Shown: piece by piece, positions 33,814 to 42,308 of the stretch
Layout: every line of letters starts with the position of its first letter
Position numbering within the stretch: position 1 is the stretch's first letter
Assembly (NCBI RefSeq): GCF_900205965.1
Contig: NZ_OAOF01000009.1
Coordinates: forward strand, 1-64,000
From: Lacrimispora amygdalina
GTDB lineage: Bacteria; Bacillota; Clostridia; Lachnospirales; Lachnospiraceae
Direction: 5' to 3'
DNA: 64,000 nt
The notes under the pieces: model-generated
Databases searched by the model: none
The model's input: only the letters and a program-made list of their open reading frames with translations
Told to the model about the DNA's origin: nothing
Position numbers and translations under genes: made by a program

Positions 33814-34875
33814 CTACTCTATGATCTTGTTATTCATACGGTATACGTATACCAGAATCTCAGCGACCATACCATAATATTCCGGAGGGATAGATTCTCC
33901 CACCTTGGTACCGGCAAAAATCCCTCTTGCAAGAGGCTTGTTTTCCAGCACGTAAACTCCATGTTCCTCGCCTATGGATACAATCCTTAAAGCGAGTTCA
34001 TCCTGACCTTTGGCAAGCAGAACAGGCGCGCTGTCCTTTTCTATGTCATATCGCAGTGCTACTGCGTAGTGGGTCGGATTACGAATAATGACATCTGCAG
34101 TTGGAACTGACTGCATCATTCTGCTGCGGGCTCGTTCTCTTTGAATATTCCGGATCCGCCCTTTGATCTCCGGATTTCCTTCCGTCTGTTTGTATTCCTC
34201 TTTCATCTCCTGCTTTGACATCTTAATCTGACGTTCATAGTCCCACCACTGGTAGAAATAATCAAAGCCGGCTATTGCCAGGAATACAATCGATACCTTT
34301 ATCACCATATCCATAATGGCATCCAGAACGTAAACTGCCGAATCCATTAAATTCTTATCAATGGTTCTGGCCACTGCCCTTAAATCACTTTTTATGATCT
34401 GATATAAAATCACAGAAAGAATTGTAATTTTAACCAGATTTTTAATAAGCTCCACCAGACTTTTTAATGACAGCATATTTTTAATCCCTTTAATCGGATT
34501 CAGTCTTTCAAATTTTGGAGCCATATTACTTTTAGTAAATAAAAAACCTGTCTGAATACCGGTTCCCACTATTGCCAGTGTAGTGGATACAAGGATAATC
34601 GGGATAGCTGCTTTGGAAACTGCTATCACTGTATCCCAAAATACACCAGTCGTGTAATCAGAAAGAGTATCTGCTGCCGGAGCCAGGCTAATATATTTGA
34701 TCATATAATCCCGCATGGTACGGTACATGAGCGGAAATAATGCCTTCAGCATTATGAAAGACCCAAGAAGGGTAGCAATCATTACCACATCCTTACTTAC
34801 AGCAACATGACCTTTTTTTCGTTCATCCCGCCGTTTTTTCGGTGTGGCCTTCTCGGTTTTTGAATCATCTGCCAT
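33814..34875 (-). CDS. flhB: Export switch protein FlhB
   Basis: A 353-residue FlhB: basic N-terminus (KTEKATPKKRRDERKKGHVAVS), four membrane segments (about 27-215), and the C-domain with the autocleavage motif NPTH in VIIRNPTHYAVALRYD. Cleavage after Asn switches export from rod/hook to filament proteins, together with FliK. A second copy of the C-domain is encoded as FlhX at 6767-7114. Confidence 0.97.
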   Translation of the reverse strand: MADDSKTEKATPKKRRDERKKGHVAVSKDVVMIATLLGSFIMLKALFPLMYRTMRDYMIKYISLAPAADTLSDYTTGVFWDTVIAVSKAAIPIILVSTTLAIVGTGIQTGFLFTKSNMAPKFERLNPIKGIKNMLSLKSLVELIKNLVKITILSVILYQIIKSDLRAVARTIDKNLMDSAVYVLDAIMDMVIKVSIVFLAIAGFDYFYQWWDYERQIKMSKQEMKEEYKQTEGNPEIKGRIRNIQRERARSRMMQSVPTADVIIRNPTHYAVALRYDIEKDSAPVLLAKGQDELALRIVSIGEEHGVYVLENKPLARGIFAGTKVGESIPPEYYGMVAEILVYVYRMNNKIIE

Positions 34876-34898
34876 TTCCGTTCATCACATCCTTTGCA

Positions 34899-35660
34899 CT
34901 ATAAAATCCTGATCATATTTTCGACTGCCAGAAGCATCTGACTGATAATAACCCCTACATAATCCGACATCGGAGAAAACAGGAAAATCAGCATCAATAA
35001 ACCAATAAAAACTTTAGCCTGAATGTTAACTACAAATACATTGATCTGTGGGATAACCTTCATCAGAATCCCTACTGCAATTTCTGTTATAAACTCAATT
35101 GCTATGATTGGGAAAGCAAATTTTAGTGCCATAACAATGCACTGGGTAAATACTCCAAGAATTGCCCATGCAACTTTTGCCCCAATCACAACCTGCCCGT
35201 ATGGTACAAGTTCCGACGATTGTATCAGAAGCTTAAATAAAGCAAGATGGCCATCTACAGCAAAAAACAACAATATGAAGTAGGCATGAAAAATACTGCC
35301 TGTTAAAGCAACCTGTGCATTGCTTTGCGGATCAAATACAGTAGACATGGAAAGTCCCATCTGAAAATCCATAACAGCACCAGCATATGTAATAACCAAA
35401 ACAAACAGTTCCACAACAAAACCGATTACGTACCCCATAGCAAATTCCTTAATAAGAAGTACAGCATATTCAATTGAGGTAACTGGCTCCGGTACCTGTG
35501 CGGAAGAAAACGAATACAGCAGGAGGGTGAGTACCATAACCATACCGCCCTTTACATAACCGGGTATATTCCGTCTTCCTAAAATGGGATTCAGAAGTAT
35601 AAAACCTGACATCCTCATGAGAATCAGAGAAAAAAGCATCGTCTGTTCTATATCCGGCAT
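34899..35660 (-). CDS. fliR: Export gate protein FliR
   Basis: A 253-residue membrane protein with five or more hydrophobic segments and the family stretch FAMGYVIGFVVELFVLVITYAGAVMDFQMGLSMSTVFDPQ. FliR joins FliP and FliQ in the helical export gate. It lies between fliQ and flhB, 23-26 bases apart. Confidence 0.96.
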   Translation of the reverse strand: MPDIEQTMLFSLILMRMSGFILLNPILGRRNIPGYVKGGMVMVLTLLLYSFSSAQVPEPVTSIEYAVLLIKEFAMGYVIGFVVELFVLVITYAGAVMDFQMGLSMSTVFDPQSNAQVALTGSIFHAYFILLFFAVDGHLALFKLLIQSSELVPYGQVVIGAKVAWAILGVFTQCIVMALKFAFPIIAIEFITEIAVGILMKVIPQINVFVVNIQAKVFIGLLMLIFLFSPMSDYVGVIISQMLLAVENMIRIL

Positions 35661-35686
35661 TTAATTCTTCCTTTCATCTGTCGAAC

Positions 35687-35947
35687 TTACCCCAGCATGG
35701 TGTTGAATATACGTATTGTAAAATCGCTGAGTGTTTTCAACATATTACTGCCCATCATCAAAAGTATAAGTCCAATAACAAGAAGCTTTGGTACAAAAGT
35801 AATGGTCTGTTCATGTATCTGGGTCGCCGCCTGCAAAATAGAAATAAGAATACCAACGATCATACTGACCACCAGTATTGGTCCAGCCAGTTTAACGGCT
35901 GCTCCGAACATTTCATACATCAGACTGCTGAGTGCAACGTCTGTCAT
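35687..35947 (-). CDS. fliQ: Export gate protein FliQ
   Basis: An 86-residue two-helix membrane protein with the FliQ pattern AGPILVVSMIVGILISILQAATQIHEQT and FVPKLL. Four copies join FliP5-FliR1 in the gate. It lies between fliP and fliR. Confidence 0.96.
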   Translation of the reverse strand: MTDVALSSLMYEMFGAAVKLAGPILVVSMIVGILISILQAATQIHEQTITFVPKLLVIGLILLMMGSNMLKTLSDFTIRIFNTMLG

Positions 35948-35964
35948 AAAAATTCCTCCTGTTC

Positions 35965-36624
35965 TTAGTGAAAGCTCTTAACCAGGTTTGTAAATAGTAA
36001 CTCCCAGCCATTCACAGTAACAAACAAAAGCAGCTTAAACGGGAGTGATATCATGGCAGGAGGCAGCATTACCATACCCATAGACATCAGTGTACTGGAA
36101 ACAATAATATCCACCAGCATAAATGGCAGAAATATCATAAAGCCTGCTGTAAACGCCCGTTTTAATTCCGATGTCATAAATGATGGTATAATGACTGTCA
36201 TTGGCAGATCTTCAATATTTTCCATTTTCTCTGTATTGGATAAATCAATAAATAAATTCAGCGTATTTGTTTCAGTCTGCTTCAGCATAAAACGCTTCAT
36301 GGGTATCTGTGCCCGTTTGAGAGCTTCAGACTGGTTTATCTCTTCTTTTATGTAAGGCTGGTAAGCCTGTGTATTGATGTCCTTTATAACCGGATCCATG
36401 ATGAACAGCGTTAAAAACAACGCAATCCCAACCAGGACAATATTAGGCGGCGTCTGCTGAACCCCAAGGGCATTCCTTGTGAAAGAAAGGATAATGATGA
36501 TTCTGGTGAAGGAAGTCATCATAACCAGAATAGAAGGCATCAGTGATATGATGGTCAGAATGAGGAAAAGTTCCAGGGTAGGCACCCTGCCTCCATTTAT
36601 GTTAACTAAGGCATCTGTATTCAT
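35965..36624 (-). CDS. fliP: Export gate protein FliP
   Basis: A 219-residue FliP with membrane helices and the signatures LSLMPSILVMMTSFTRIIIILSFTRNALGVQQTPPN and PFMLVDIIVSSTLMSMGMVMLPP. No clear Sec signal is seen at its N-terminus, which begins close to the first membrane segment. It is the main component of the export pore. Confidence 0.97.
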   Translation of the reverse strand: MNTDALVNINGGRVPTLELFLILTIISLMPSILVMMTSFTRIIIILSFTRNALGVQQTPPNIVLVGIALFLTLFIMDPVIKDINTQAYQPYIKEEINQSEALKRAQIPMKRFMLKQTETNTLNLFIDLSNTEKMENIEDLPMTVIIPSFMTSELKRAFTAGFMIFLPFMLVDIIVSSTLMSMGMVMLPPAMISLPFKLLLFVTVNGWELLFTNLVKSFH

Positions 36625-36634
36625 TCTGCTCCTC

Positions 36635-36991
36635 CTAACTGTCTTTCCGGTTTTTATCTGTATATTTTTTCAGTATGCTGATGAAATCAGGGTATCCCTC
36701 TCTGTTTTGAGGATTTGGGATATTCAGGCTATTTTGAATATCCTCCTCCGTCAGTTCTGCCAGAACTGTAATCTGTGAAGAAGCAATACCAATCAGAAAA
36801 TAATGACTGCCTGCACGAACAACCGCAATCGCCTTATCCTGCCCAAGGGGAAGCCTGTCCAGCATCTGCATATAATTCCCCCCGCGTTTTAAGCCCATCC
36901 CTTTTCCAATACTTTTCGTAAAAATATAACTCAGGTACAGAATAAGAATGGTAACAATCAGTACCGACACCAGACTGATCACACTGTTCAT
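36635..36991 (-). CDS. fliO: FliO/FliZ-type gate assembly protein
   Basis: A 118-residue protein with one N-terminal membrane helix (about 3-26) and a small cytoplasmic domain (QMLDRLPLGQDKAIAVVRAGSHYFLIG), the FliO pattern. FliO helps assemble the FliP pore. Its position next to fliP supports the call. Confidence 0.88.
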   Translation of the reverse strand: MNSVISLVSVLIVTILILYLSYIFTKSIGKGMGLKRGGNYMQMLDRLPLGQDKAIAVVRAGSHYFLIGIASSQITVLAELTEEDIQNSLNIPNPQNREGYPDFISILKKYTDKNRKDS

Positions 36992-37008
36992 CTACAGGCA
37001 CTTCCTCT

Positions 37009-38385
37009 CTATTCTATGTTCTTTTTGATTATCTCCGTAACACGAATACCAAAATTATCATCAACAACTACTACATCACCTTTTGCAATACATCTGCCGT
37101 TTACATACAGATCGACCTGCTCTCCAGCCAGTTTATCCAATATGACAAGAGAACCTTTGGTAAATTCCAGTATTTCCTTTACCAGCTTTCTGGTTCTGCC
37201 GATTTCAACAGATACCTCCAGCGGTACTCCCATAATCAGCTCCCGGTTTTCTTCCTGCTCCTCAAAGCTTAACTGGCCTTCTGTCAGAATATTCTGAGGC
37301 ACTGGTTTCACATTGATGGTTTTAGGTTCCGGAGCATCCTTCTTCGGTATATTCATCTGAGAATTCTGCATCTGCAGAATCATCTGCTGCATCTGGTTAA
37401 TCATTTGCTGCTGCATCTGCATCTGGTTCATCATCTGCTGAATCGCAGAATTGTCTGTATTTTCCATCTGTCCTGCTGTTTTAGGTGCAGTTACTGCCGG
37501 CTGTGGTGCAGGTGCTGGCGCCGGTTCAGGTGCTGGCGCAGTATCCGCAGCCATACTTCCGTTTAAAAGCATCTCTATTTCCTCCTGAGACAAGATTCCT
37601 CCTGCGGACTCCTGTTTCGGCGGTGTCTTAGGTTCCGGTTTAAGTTCCGGCTGAGGCTGGGGATCGGGTTCTGAACTTCCGGCCAGCAGCTTTTCAATTT
37701 CTTCCTGAGATAAAAGACCGCCTGACGGTGCCGGAGAAGAATCAGGTTCTGGTGCCGCCTCCGGTATCGTTTCTTCTACCGGTTCACCGCTTTCCTGAGG
37801 AAAGAAACCTGCCACAAGCTCTTTCGCAAGAGCAGGCGGCATCACATTAATAAATTCACTGGCCATCTGATCCGCTATCTTTAAATTAAAGCCAACTACA
37901 ACCATTAAATCTTCATCATGGTAATATTTTTCTTTAAAATCGCCCACGTCTTCAATCTCAAATGAAGTCGGAGTTGAGATATTAACCGTTTTGCTTAAAA
38001 ATTCACTTAGAGCTGTCGCAGAAGCGCCCATCATCTGATTCATTACTTCACAGATTGCACTGATATTTAATTCATTTAATTCAAAATCCTCTTCCGGGGT
38101 TTCCGTTCCCATCAGCATATCTACAATAACCTTAACATCATGCTTTTTTAAGAGCATAATATTGCTTCCGCTAAGACCCGCAATGTAAGTAATCTCCACC
38201 CCCACTGCCGGTTCCAGGTTTGATATCTCAAACTCACTTTTCGTCAATACCCTTACTACAGGTGTGGTAATATCGACTCTGGCATTGAGCATGGTAGATA
38301 CTGCAGTGGCTGAGGCTCCCAGGCTTATGTTTAGTATTTCACCTATGGCATCAATCTCAAATGCGCTAAAATTCTTCGAATCCAT
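37009..38385 (-). CDS. fliY: Motor switch protein FliY (CheC-FliN fusion) with two CheY-docking-type peptides
   Basis: A 458-residue FliY. Residues 1-195 are CheC-like with two complete phosphatase signatures (D12/E16/N19/P42 and S109/E113/N116/P139), so it should dephosphorylate CheY-P at the switch. Residues 200-380 are a Pro/Glu/Met/Gln-rich linker with two copies of a peptide like the CheY-binding FliM N-terminus: LLSQEEIEKLL (224-234) and ILSQEEIEMLL (264-274). The FliN C-ring domain is at about 383-455. Bacillus FliY carries such a motif at the N-terminus instead. It follows flgC, not fliM, in this operon. Confidence 0.95.
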   Translation of the reverse strand: MDSKNFSAFEIDAIGEILNISLGASATAVSTMLNARVDITTPVVRVLTKSEFEISNLEPAVGVEITYIAGLSGSNIMLLKKHDVKVIVDMLMGTETPEEDFELNELNISAICEVMNQMMGASATALSEFLSKTVNISTPTSFEIEDVGDFKEKYYHDEDLMVVVGFNLKIADQMASEFINVMPPALAKELVAGFFPQESGEPVEETIPEAAPEPDSSPAPSGGLLSQEEIEKLLAGSSEPDPQPQPELKPEPKTPPKQESAGGILSQEEIEMLLNGSMAADTAPAPEPAPAPAPQPAVTAPKTAGQMENTDNSAIQQMMNQMQMQQQMINQMQQMILQMQNSQMNIPKKDAPEPKTINVKPVPQNILTEGQLSFEEQEENRELIMGVPLEVSVEIGRTRKLVKEILEFTKGSLVILDKLAGEQVDLYVNGRCIAKGDVVVVDDNFGIRVTEIIKKNIE

Positions 38386-38435
38386 ACAACTTTTCTCCCT
38401 TTATACTCATTTAGCCCTCTATGCCATATTTTCCC

Positions 38436-38882
38436 TTATTTCCCAATCTCCAATGCCTTGGAAGCCATCATTTTTATGGCATTAAATGCGGTTATATTGG
38501 CTTCATAGGACCTGGTTGCAGACATGCTGTCCACCGTTTCCTTTATCAGATCCACATTTGGCATCTGGACATAGCCGTTCTCATCTGCATCCGGATGTTC
38601 CGGATCATAAACGGATTTTAAAGGACTGGTATCTTCCACGATCTGAGATACCCTGACTCCGCCCACACTCTGCTGGCGGCTTTTTCCTGCTGCATTCATT
38701 AGAGTTCTGCGGAAATTGTTTTCATTCTGCGCTTCGAGAACCACCATTCTTCTGCGGTACGGGTCACCGGAAGCCGTTTTGGTGGTATCGATATTGGCGA
38801 TATTTTGTGATGCAATATCAAGTCTGAGACGCTGCGCAGTCATAGCAGACGCACTGATATTCATCGAGCTTAAAAACGACAT
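38436..38882 (-). CDS. flgC: Proximal rod protein FlgC, displaced
   Basis: About 148 residues from the ATG at 38882 (GGAGGG 6 bases upstream). N-terminal MNISASAMTAQRLRLDIASQNIANIDTTKT and GYVQMPNVDLIKETVDSMSATRSYEANITAFNAIKMM are FlgC hallmarks. In most Firmicutes flgC lies between flgB and fliE; here those two are adjacent at 51553-52262, and flgC sits between cheY and fliY. The ORF is intact and well-translated in appearance, so it is a relocation, not a duplicate. Confidence 0.95.
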   Translation of the reverse strand: MSFLSSMNISASAMTAQRLRLDIASQNIANIDTTKTASGDPYRRRMVVLEAQNENNFRRTLMNAAGKSRQQSVGGVRVSQIVEDTSPLKSVYDPEHPDADENGYVQMPNVDLIKETVDSMSATRSYEANITAFNAIKMMASKALEIGK

Positions 38883-38906
38883 ATGTACCCTCCTCAATGA
38901 ATCAGC

Positions 38907-39266
38907 TTAACCGATAATGCCAGTTACTGTCTTTAAGATTCTGTCTGGTTTAAATGGCTTAACAATAAAATCCTTTGCTCCTGATTTAATCGCTTCAATT
39001 ACCATGCTTTCCTGTCCCATTGCTGAACACATAACCACAACTGCGTTGGGATCTTTTGCCTTTATAGCTTTTAATGCTTCCAGTCCATCCATATTGGGCA
39101 TGGTAATATCCATGATGATCAGATCTGGGTTTATCTCTGTAAACATCTGAACAGCCTGAGCGCCGTCAGCTGCTTCATACAGATCGGTATATCCGTTCTT
39201 TGTCAGCGTGTCCTTGATCATCATTCTCATAAATGCCGCATCATCTACCAATAATATTTTTGCCAT
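38907..39266 (-). CDS. cheY: Chemotaxis response regulator CheY
   Basis: A 119-residue receiver: VDDAAFMR (acidic pair), phospho-acceptor in IIMDITMPNMDG, Ser/Thr in VMCSAMG, and Lys in FIVKPFKPD. Its place between fliM and flgC-fliY, and its close match to the canonical CheY of Firmicutes, mark it as the regulator that binds FliM/FliY and sets motor direction. Confidence 0.96.
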   Translation of the reverse strand: MAKILLVDDAAFMRMMIKDTLTKNGYTDLYEAADGAQAVQMFTEINPDLIIMDITMPNMDGLEALKAIKAKDPNAVVVMCSAMGQESMVIEAIKSGAKDFIVKPFKPDRILKTVTGIIG

Positions 39267-39314
39267 TTTCTACATCTCCTTTATTATCCTATAATTCTTT
39301 ATGTAATCCCTGAC

Positions 39315-40334
39315 TCAGCTTTCACTGGTCTGGTAATTTCCATTCTCAGCCATATCATCAATTTTAACAGCCACATTCCGCTTATGAACACCCAGCTGGC
39401 CTTTAAACCATGGCTGACCTTCTACATAAAGCTTGACATCAGAGTCTTTGGGCGTATTTAAATTGATTACATCTCCAACATGAAGATTGTATACATCATC
39501 AAGTGAAATTATGGTATCACCCAGCTGGGCCTGGACAAGTAAGTCAGAGGATTTAATACTCTGCATAATCTCTCTCTTGTTATCCTGGCTGTTTGCCTCT
39601 TCACCCAGGGCGCTGTGTTTGCGCTTATCCATAATGTCAAATATATTCATAAGAAGGGAGCCGGGAATGCATACATTCAGTCTTCCTGAACACTCCTTCA
39701 TTTCTACATCCATCACTACTATAACGATGGTTTCATCCACACCAATTTCCTGAAACATACTTGGATTCTCTTCCAGTCTGGTCAGTTCAAAGTTTAAGTT
39801 AATGTAGCTGGACCAGGAATCCCTTAAAGCACCGATGATATATTGAATGACTCTGTGGTACAACGCTATCTCAATTTCCGTATATGTATAGGATCCGTCA
39901 ATATTTATATCATCCCCTATGCCTCCAAGCATGCGGTCAATTAAATTGAGCATCAGCGTCATACTTGCATTAATAAGGAGCGGAGGGTTTTTACTGTTAT
40001 TAGGCAGCGTTACGTTGACAACTGTAAGAACGTCATTATCGCTAAGTGCATTGCCAAACTCATAATACCGTTGCTCTTCCACTGTAACTACGGACAATTC
40101 GCTGGTGGTCCGAAATAAACTGCTGATCTGGGAGCCTGCTATTCTGGAATAATTGTCGAATATACTTTTTAAAATTTTCAGTCTGTCCTTGGTAAATTTC
40201 TTCGGACTGTAAAAATCATATTTCCGGTATTTTGCTTCATTTTCCTTTTTCTCTATCTCTTCAATAGGCTCGTCATTTCCGCTCAGGGAATTGAGAAGCG
40301 CATCGATTTGACTTTGGGATAATACTTCAGCCAT
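39315..40334 (-). CDS. fliM: Motor switch protein FliM
   Basis: About 339 residues from the ATG at 40334 (GGGAG 8 bases upstream). The N-terminal CheY-binding peptide is VLSQSQIDALLNSL. The middle CheC-like domain (about 45-235) and the C-terminal FliN-like domain (LLVQAQLGDTIISLDDVYNLHVGDVINL) complete the C-ring protein. It follows motB directly; no fliL lies between. Confidence 0.97.
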   Translation of the reverse strand: MAEVLSQSQIDALLNSLSGNDEPIEEIEKKENEAKYRKYDFYSPKKFTKDRLKILKSIFDNYSRIAGSQISSLFRTTSELSVVTVEEQRYYEFGNALSDNDVLTVVNVTLPNNSKNPPLLINASMTLMLNLIDRMLGGIGDDINIDGSYTYTEIEIALYHRVIQYIIGALRDSWSSYINLNFELTRLEENPSMFQEIGVDETIVIVVMDVEMKECSGRLNVCIPGSLLMNIFDIMDKRKHSALGEEANSQDNKREIMQSIKSSDLLVQAQLGDTIISLDDVYNLHVGDVINLNTPKDSDVKLYVEGQPWFKGQLGVHKRNVAVKIDDMAENGNYQTSES

Positions 40335-40356
40335 TTGTTTCACTCCCGCTTTTTAT

Positions 40357-41142
40357 TTAATTGCCCGCATCAGTCTGATCGTTGTGATACACCTGATTGT
40401 AATATTCCTCCAGGGACTTTTCAACCGTATCATTTTTAGTTATTAGGATCTCCACACGGCGGTTTTTTGCACGTCCTTCATTTGTATTAAATGGTGCAAT
40501 AGGTCGGAACTGTCCAAAACTCATTCCTACCAGTTTTTCCGGTGAAACAGCGTTCTTACTCTGCAGATAGATAATAACCTCTGCGGACCGCTGCGCAGAC
40601 AGCATTCGGTCATTCCGGATATTATTCGGTCTTTCCGGACTGCCCTGAGAGGTATGTCCAAGTACCTGAACTTCCTTAATACTGTTATTCGCCTGTGCCA
40701 TCACCACTGCAAACTCACCCAGAATATCTTTGCCTTCCTGCCTTAAAACCGAACTGTCTCCGTCAAAAAATACTTTATCACGAAATGAGATAAATGTGAA
40801 GCCATCTCCCCTTGTAATTTCGACATTATCCTGCATATTTCGATCTTCCACTATTTTTTTAAGCATCAGATACAAATCATCAAAATCTGTCGTCTCTCCG
40901 CTGTCAGCCGGAGGATTTCCCTGCAAGTCACTGTTATTTTCCGAGGCATTGGCATCCAACACAATCTGATCTGATGACTGAACAGCACTGGGGTTAAAAC
41001 TCTGGACCAGAATCTTCCATTTCGTCTGGTCAATGGAGGACATTGAATACAGAAGAACAAAAAAGCACAGTAACAATGTAACCATGTCTCCATATGTATC
41101 CATCCAGCTTCCAAGCTCTTCCGGCTTTTTATTTTTCTTCAT
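40357..41142 (-). CDS. motB: Stator protein MotB
   Basis: A 261-residue MotB: one N-terminal membrane helix preceded by the proton-binding Asp in SWMDTYGDMVTLLLCFFVLL, a periplasm-side linker, and an OmpA-type peptidoglycan-binding domain (VLGHTSQGSPERPNNIRNDRMLSAQRSAEVI). Asp rather than another residue in this motif does not by itself settle proton versus sodium use. Confidence 0.96.
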   Translation of the reverse strand: MKKNKKPEELGSWMDTYGDMVTLLLCFFVLLYSMSSIDQTKWKILVQSFNPSAVQSSDQIVLDANASENNSDLQGNPPADSGETTDFDDLYLMLKKIVEDRNMQDNVEITRGDGFTFISFRDKVFFDGDSSVLRQEGKDILGEFAVVMAQANNSIKEVQVLGHTSQGSPERPNNIRNDRMLSAQRSAEVIIYLQSKNAVSPEKLVGMSFGQFRPIAPFNTNEGRAKNRRVEILITKNDTVEKSLEEYYNQVYHNDQTDAGN

Positions 41143-41195
41143 CGTTCACCACCTGTTTCCCTATAAAAATTACTGCTGGAATATTTATTGCATCA

Positions 41196-42008
41196 TCAGG
41201 TTGCATCACTGCTTGTGCTGCCTCCGCCTGACCGTTTCTTTAAGATCTTATTCTGCTGTGCCTGAGAAAGGTAAGATAAAAGCTTTTCCTCCAGGTATTT
41301 GGGATTATCTCCTGCCTGGATCGATAAAACTCCTTCAATGATAATCTGCTTGTACAAAAGTTCCTCATCATTTCTAAGGCGAAGTTTTTTTGCCATAGGG
41401 ACAAAAACCAGGTTTGATAAAACACTGCCGTAGAACGTGGTAATCAGGGCGACTGACATATCCGCTCCTATACTGCTGGATCCGTTGCCATCCATATTCA
41501 TACCTTTCAGCATGTTTACAAGTCCCACCAGGGTACCAATCATACCGAATGCAGGTGCCAGTGCGCTTCCTTTTTCATACAAGCTGACGTCCTGATCATG
41601 ACGCTCTGACATGGCTGAAACTTCACTTTCTAACATCTCTCTTATTTTTTCCGCATCCATCGCATCTACGATCAGCATAATACTCTGTTTTAAGAAGGGA
41701 TCTTTAATGCCGTTGGCCTGTTCCTCCAGAACCAGTAATCCCTTTTTTCTGGCTGTTTTTGCCATGTCAACCATAGTATCAATAACTTTTTCAGCATCGT
41801 ATCTTTTTGGATTGAGCATGATTGCAATGTGCTTAGGAATCTGCGCTAACGTTTTAAACGGGAAGCTTGCTACCAGTGCAGCAATTGTGCCTCCTATTAC
41901 AATAATCACACTGTTAATATCAATAAAATTACCCAGCTTAGCCAAGCCAATTCCATTTATTATCAGAGCAAAACCAACTACCCAGCCTACAATCAACGAT
42001 ATGTCCAT
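41196..42008 (-). CDS. motA: Stator protein MotA
   Basis: A 270-residue MotA with four membrane helices (two near 1-50, two near 150-210), the cytoplasmic loop and the family block GSALAPAFGMIGTLVGLVNML. Five MotA with two MotB form the ion-driven stator. A GGAGG site is present; flbD precedes it. Confidence 0.97.
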   Translation of the reverse strand: MDISLIVGWVVGFALIINGIGLAKLGNFIDINSVIIVIGGTIAALVASFPFKTLAQIPKHIAIMLNPKRYDAEKVIDTMVDMAKTARKKGLLVLEEQANGIKDPFLKQSIMLIVDAMDAEKIREMLESEVSAMSERHDQDVSLYEKGSALAPAFGMIGTLVGLVNMLKGMNMDGNGSSSIGADMSVALITTFYGSVLSNLVFVPMAKKLRLRNDEELLYKQIIIEGVLSIQAGDNPKYLEEKLLSYLSQAQQNKILKKRSGGGSTSSDAT

Positions 42009-42041
42009 GAATAACCTCCAACCGTCCAGGCATGTCCCGGA

Positions 42042-42245
42042 TTAATCTTTCATATTCTTCCCGCGGGCATAGATTCGGGCATTGTACTCAATTACCCGGT
42101 CTATAATCTCCTCAACACTTTCCTTTACCACATAATGCTTCCCGCTTACCAGGATAACATTGGATTCCGGTATGGTCTCCACCCGCTCAATCTGTCCGCA
42201 GTTTATAACGAATTCCTCATCATTCAGTCTTGTAAGACGAATCAT
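42042..42245 (-). CDS. flbD: FlbD/SwrD-type small motor protein
   Basis: A 67-residue protein with the family start MIRLTRLNDEEFVINCGQIERVE and KHYVVKESVEEIIDRVIEY. The Bacillus homologue SwrD raises motor torque. It sits between flgE and motA, its usual place. Confidence 0.93.
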   Translation of the reverse strand: MIRLTRLNDEEFVINCGQIERVETIPESNVILVSGKHYVVKESVEEIIDRVIEYNARIYARGKNMKD

Positions 42246-42308
42246 ATAATACCTCTCCTTAATGCCGGGGAGGCGGAGTCATGCCTCCCCGGATTACAAT
42301 AAAACTAA

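Noticed and set aside
33301..33990. 229-codon plus-strand frame
   Set aside because: Antisense to flhA/flhB with no ribosome site; composition is the mirror of membrane-protein codons.
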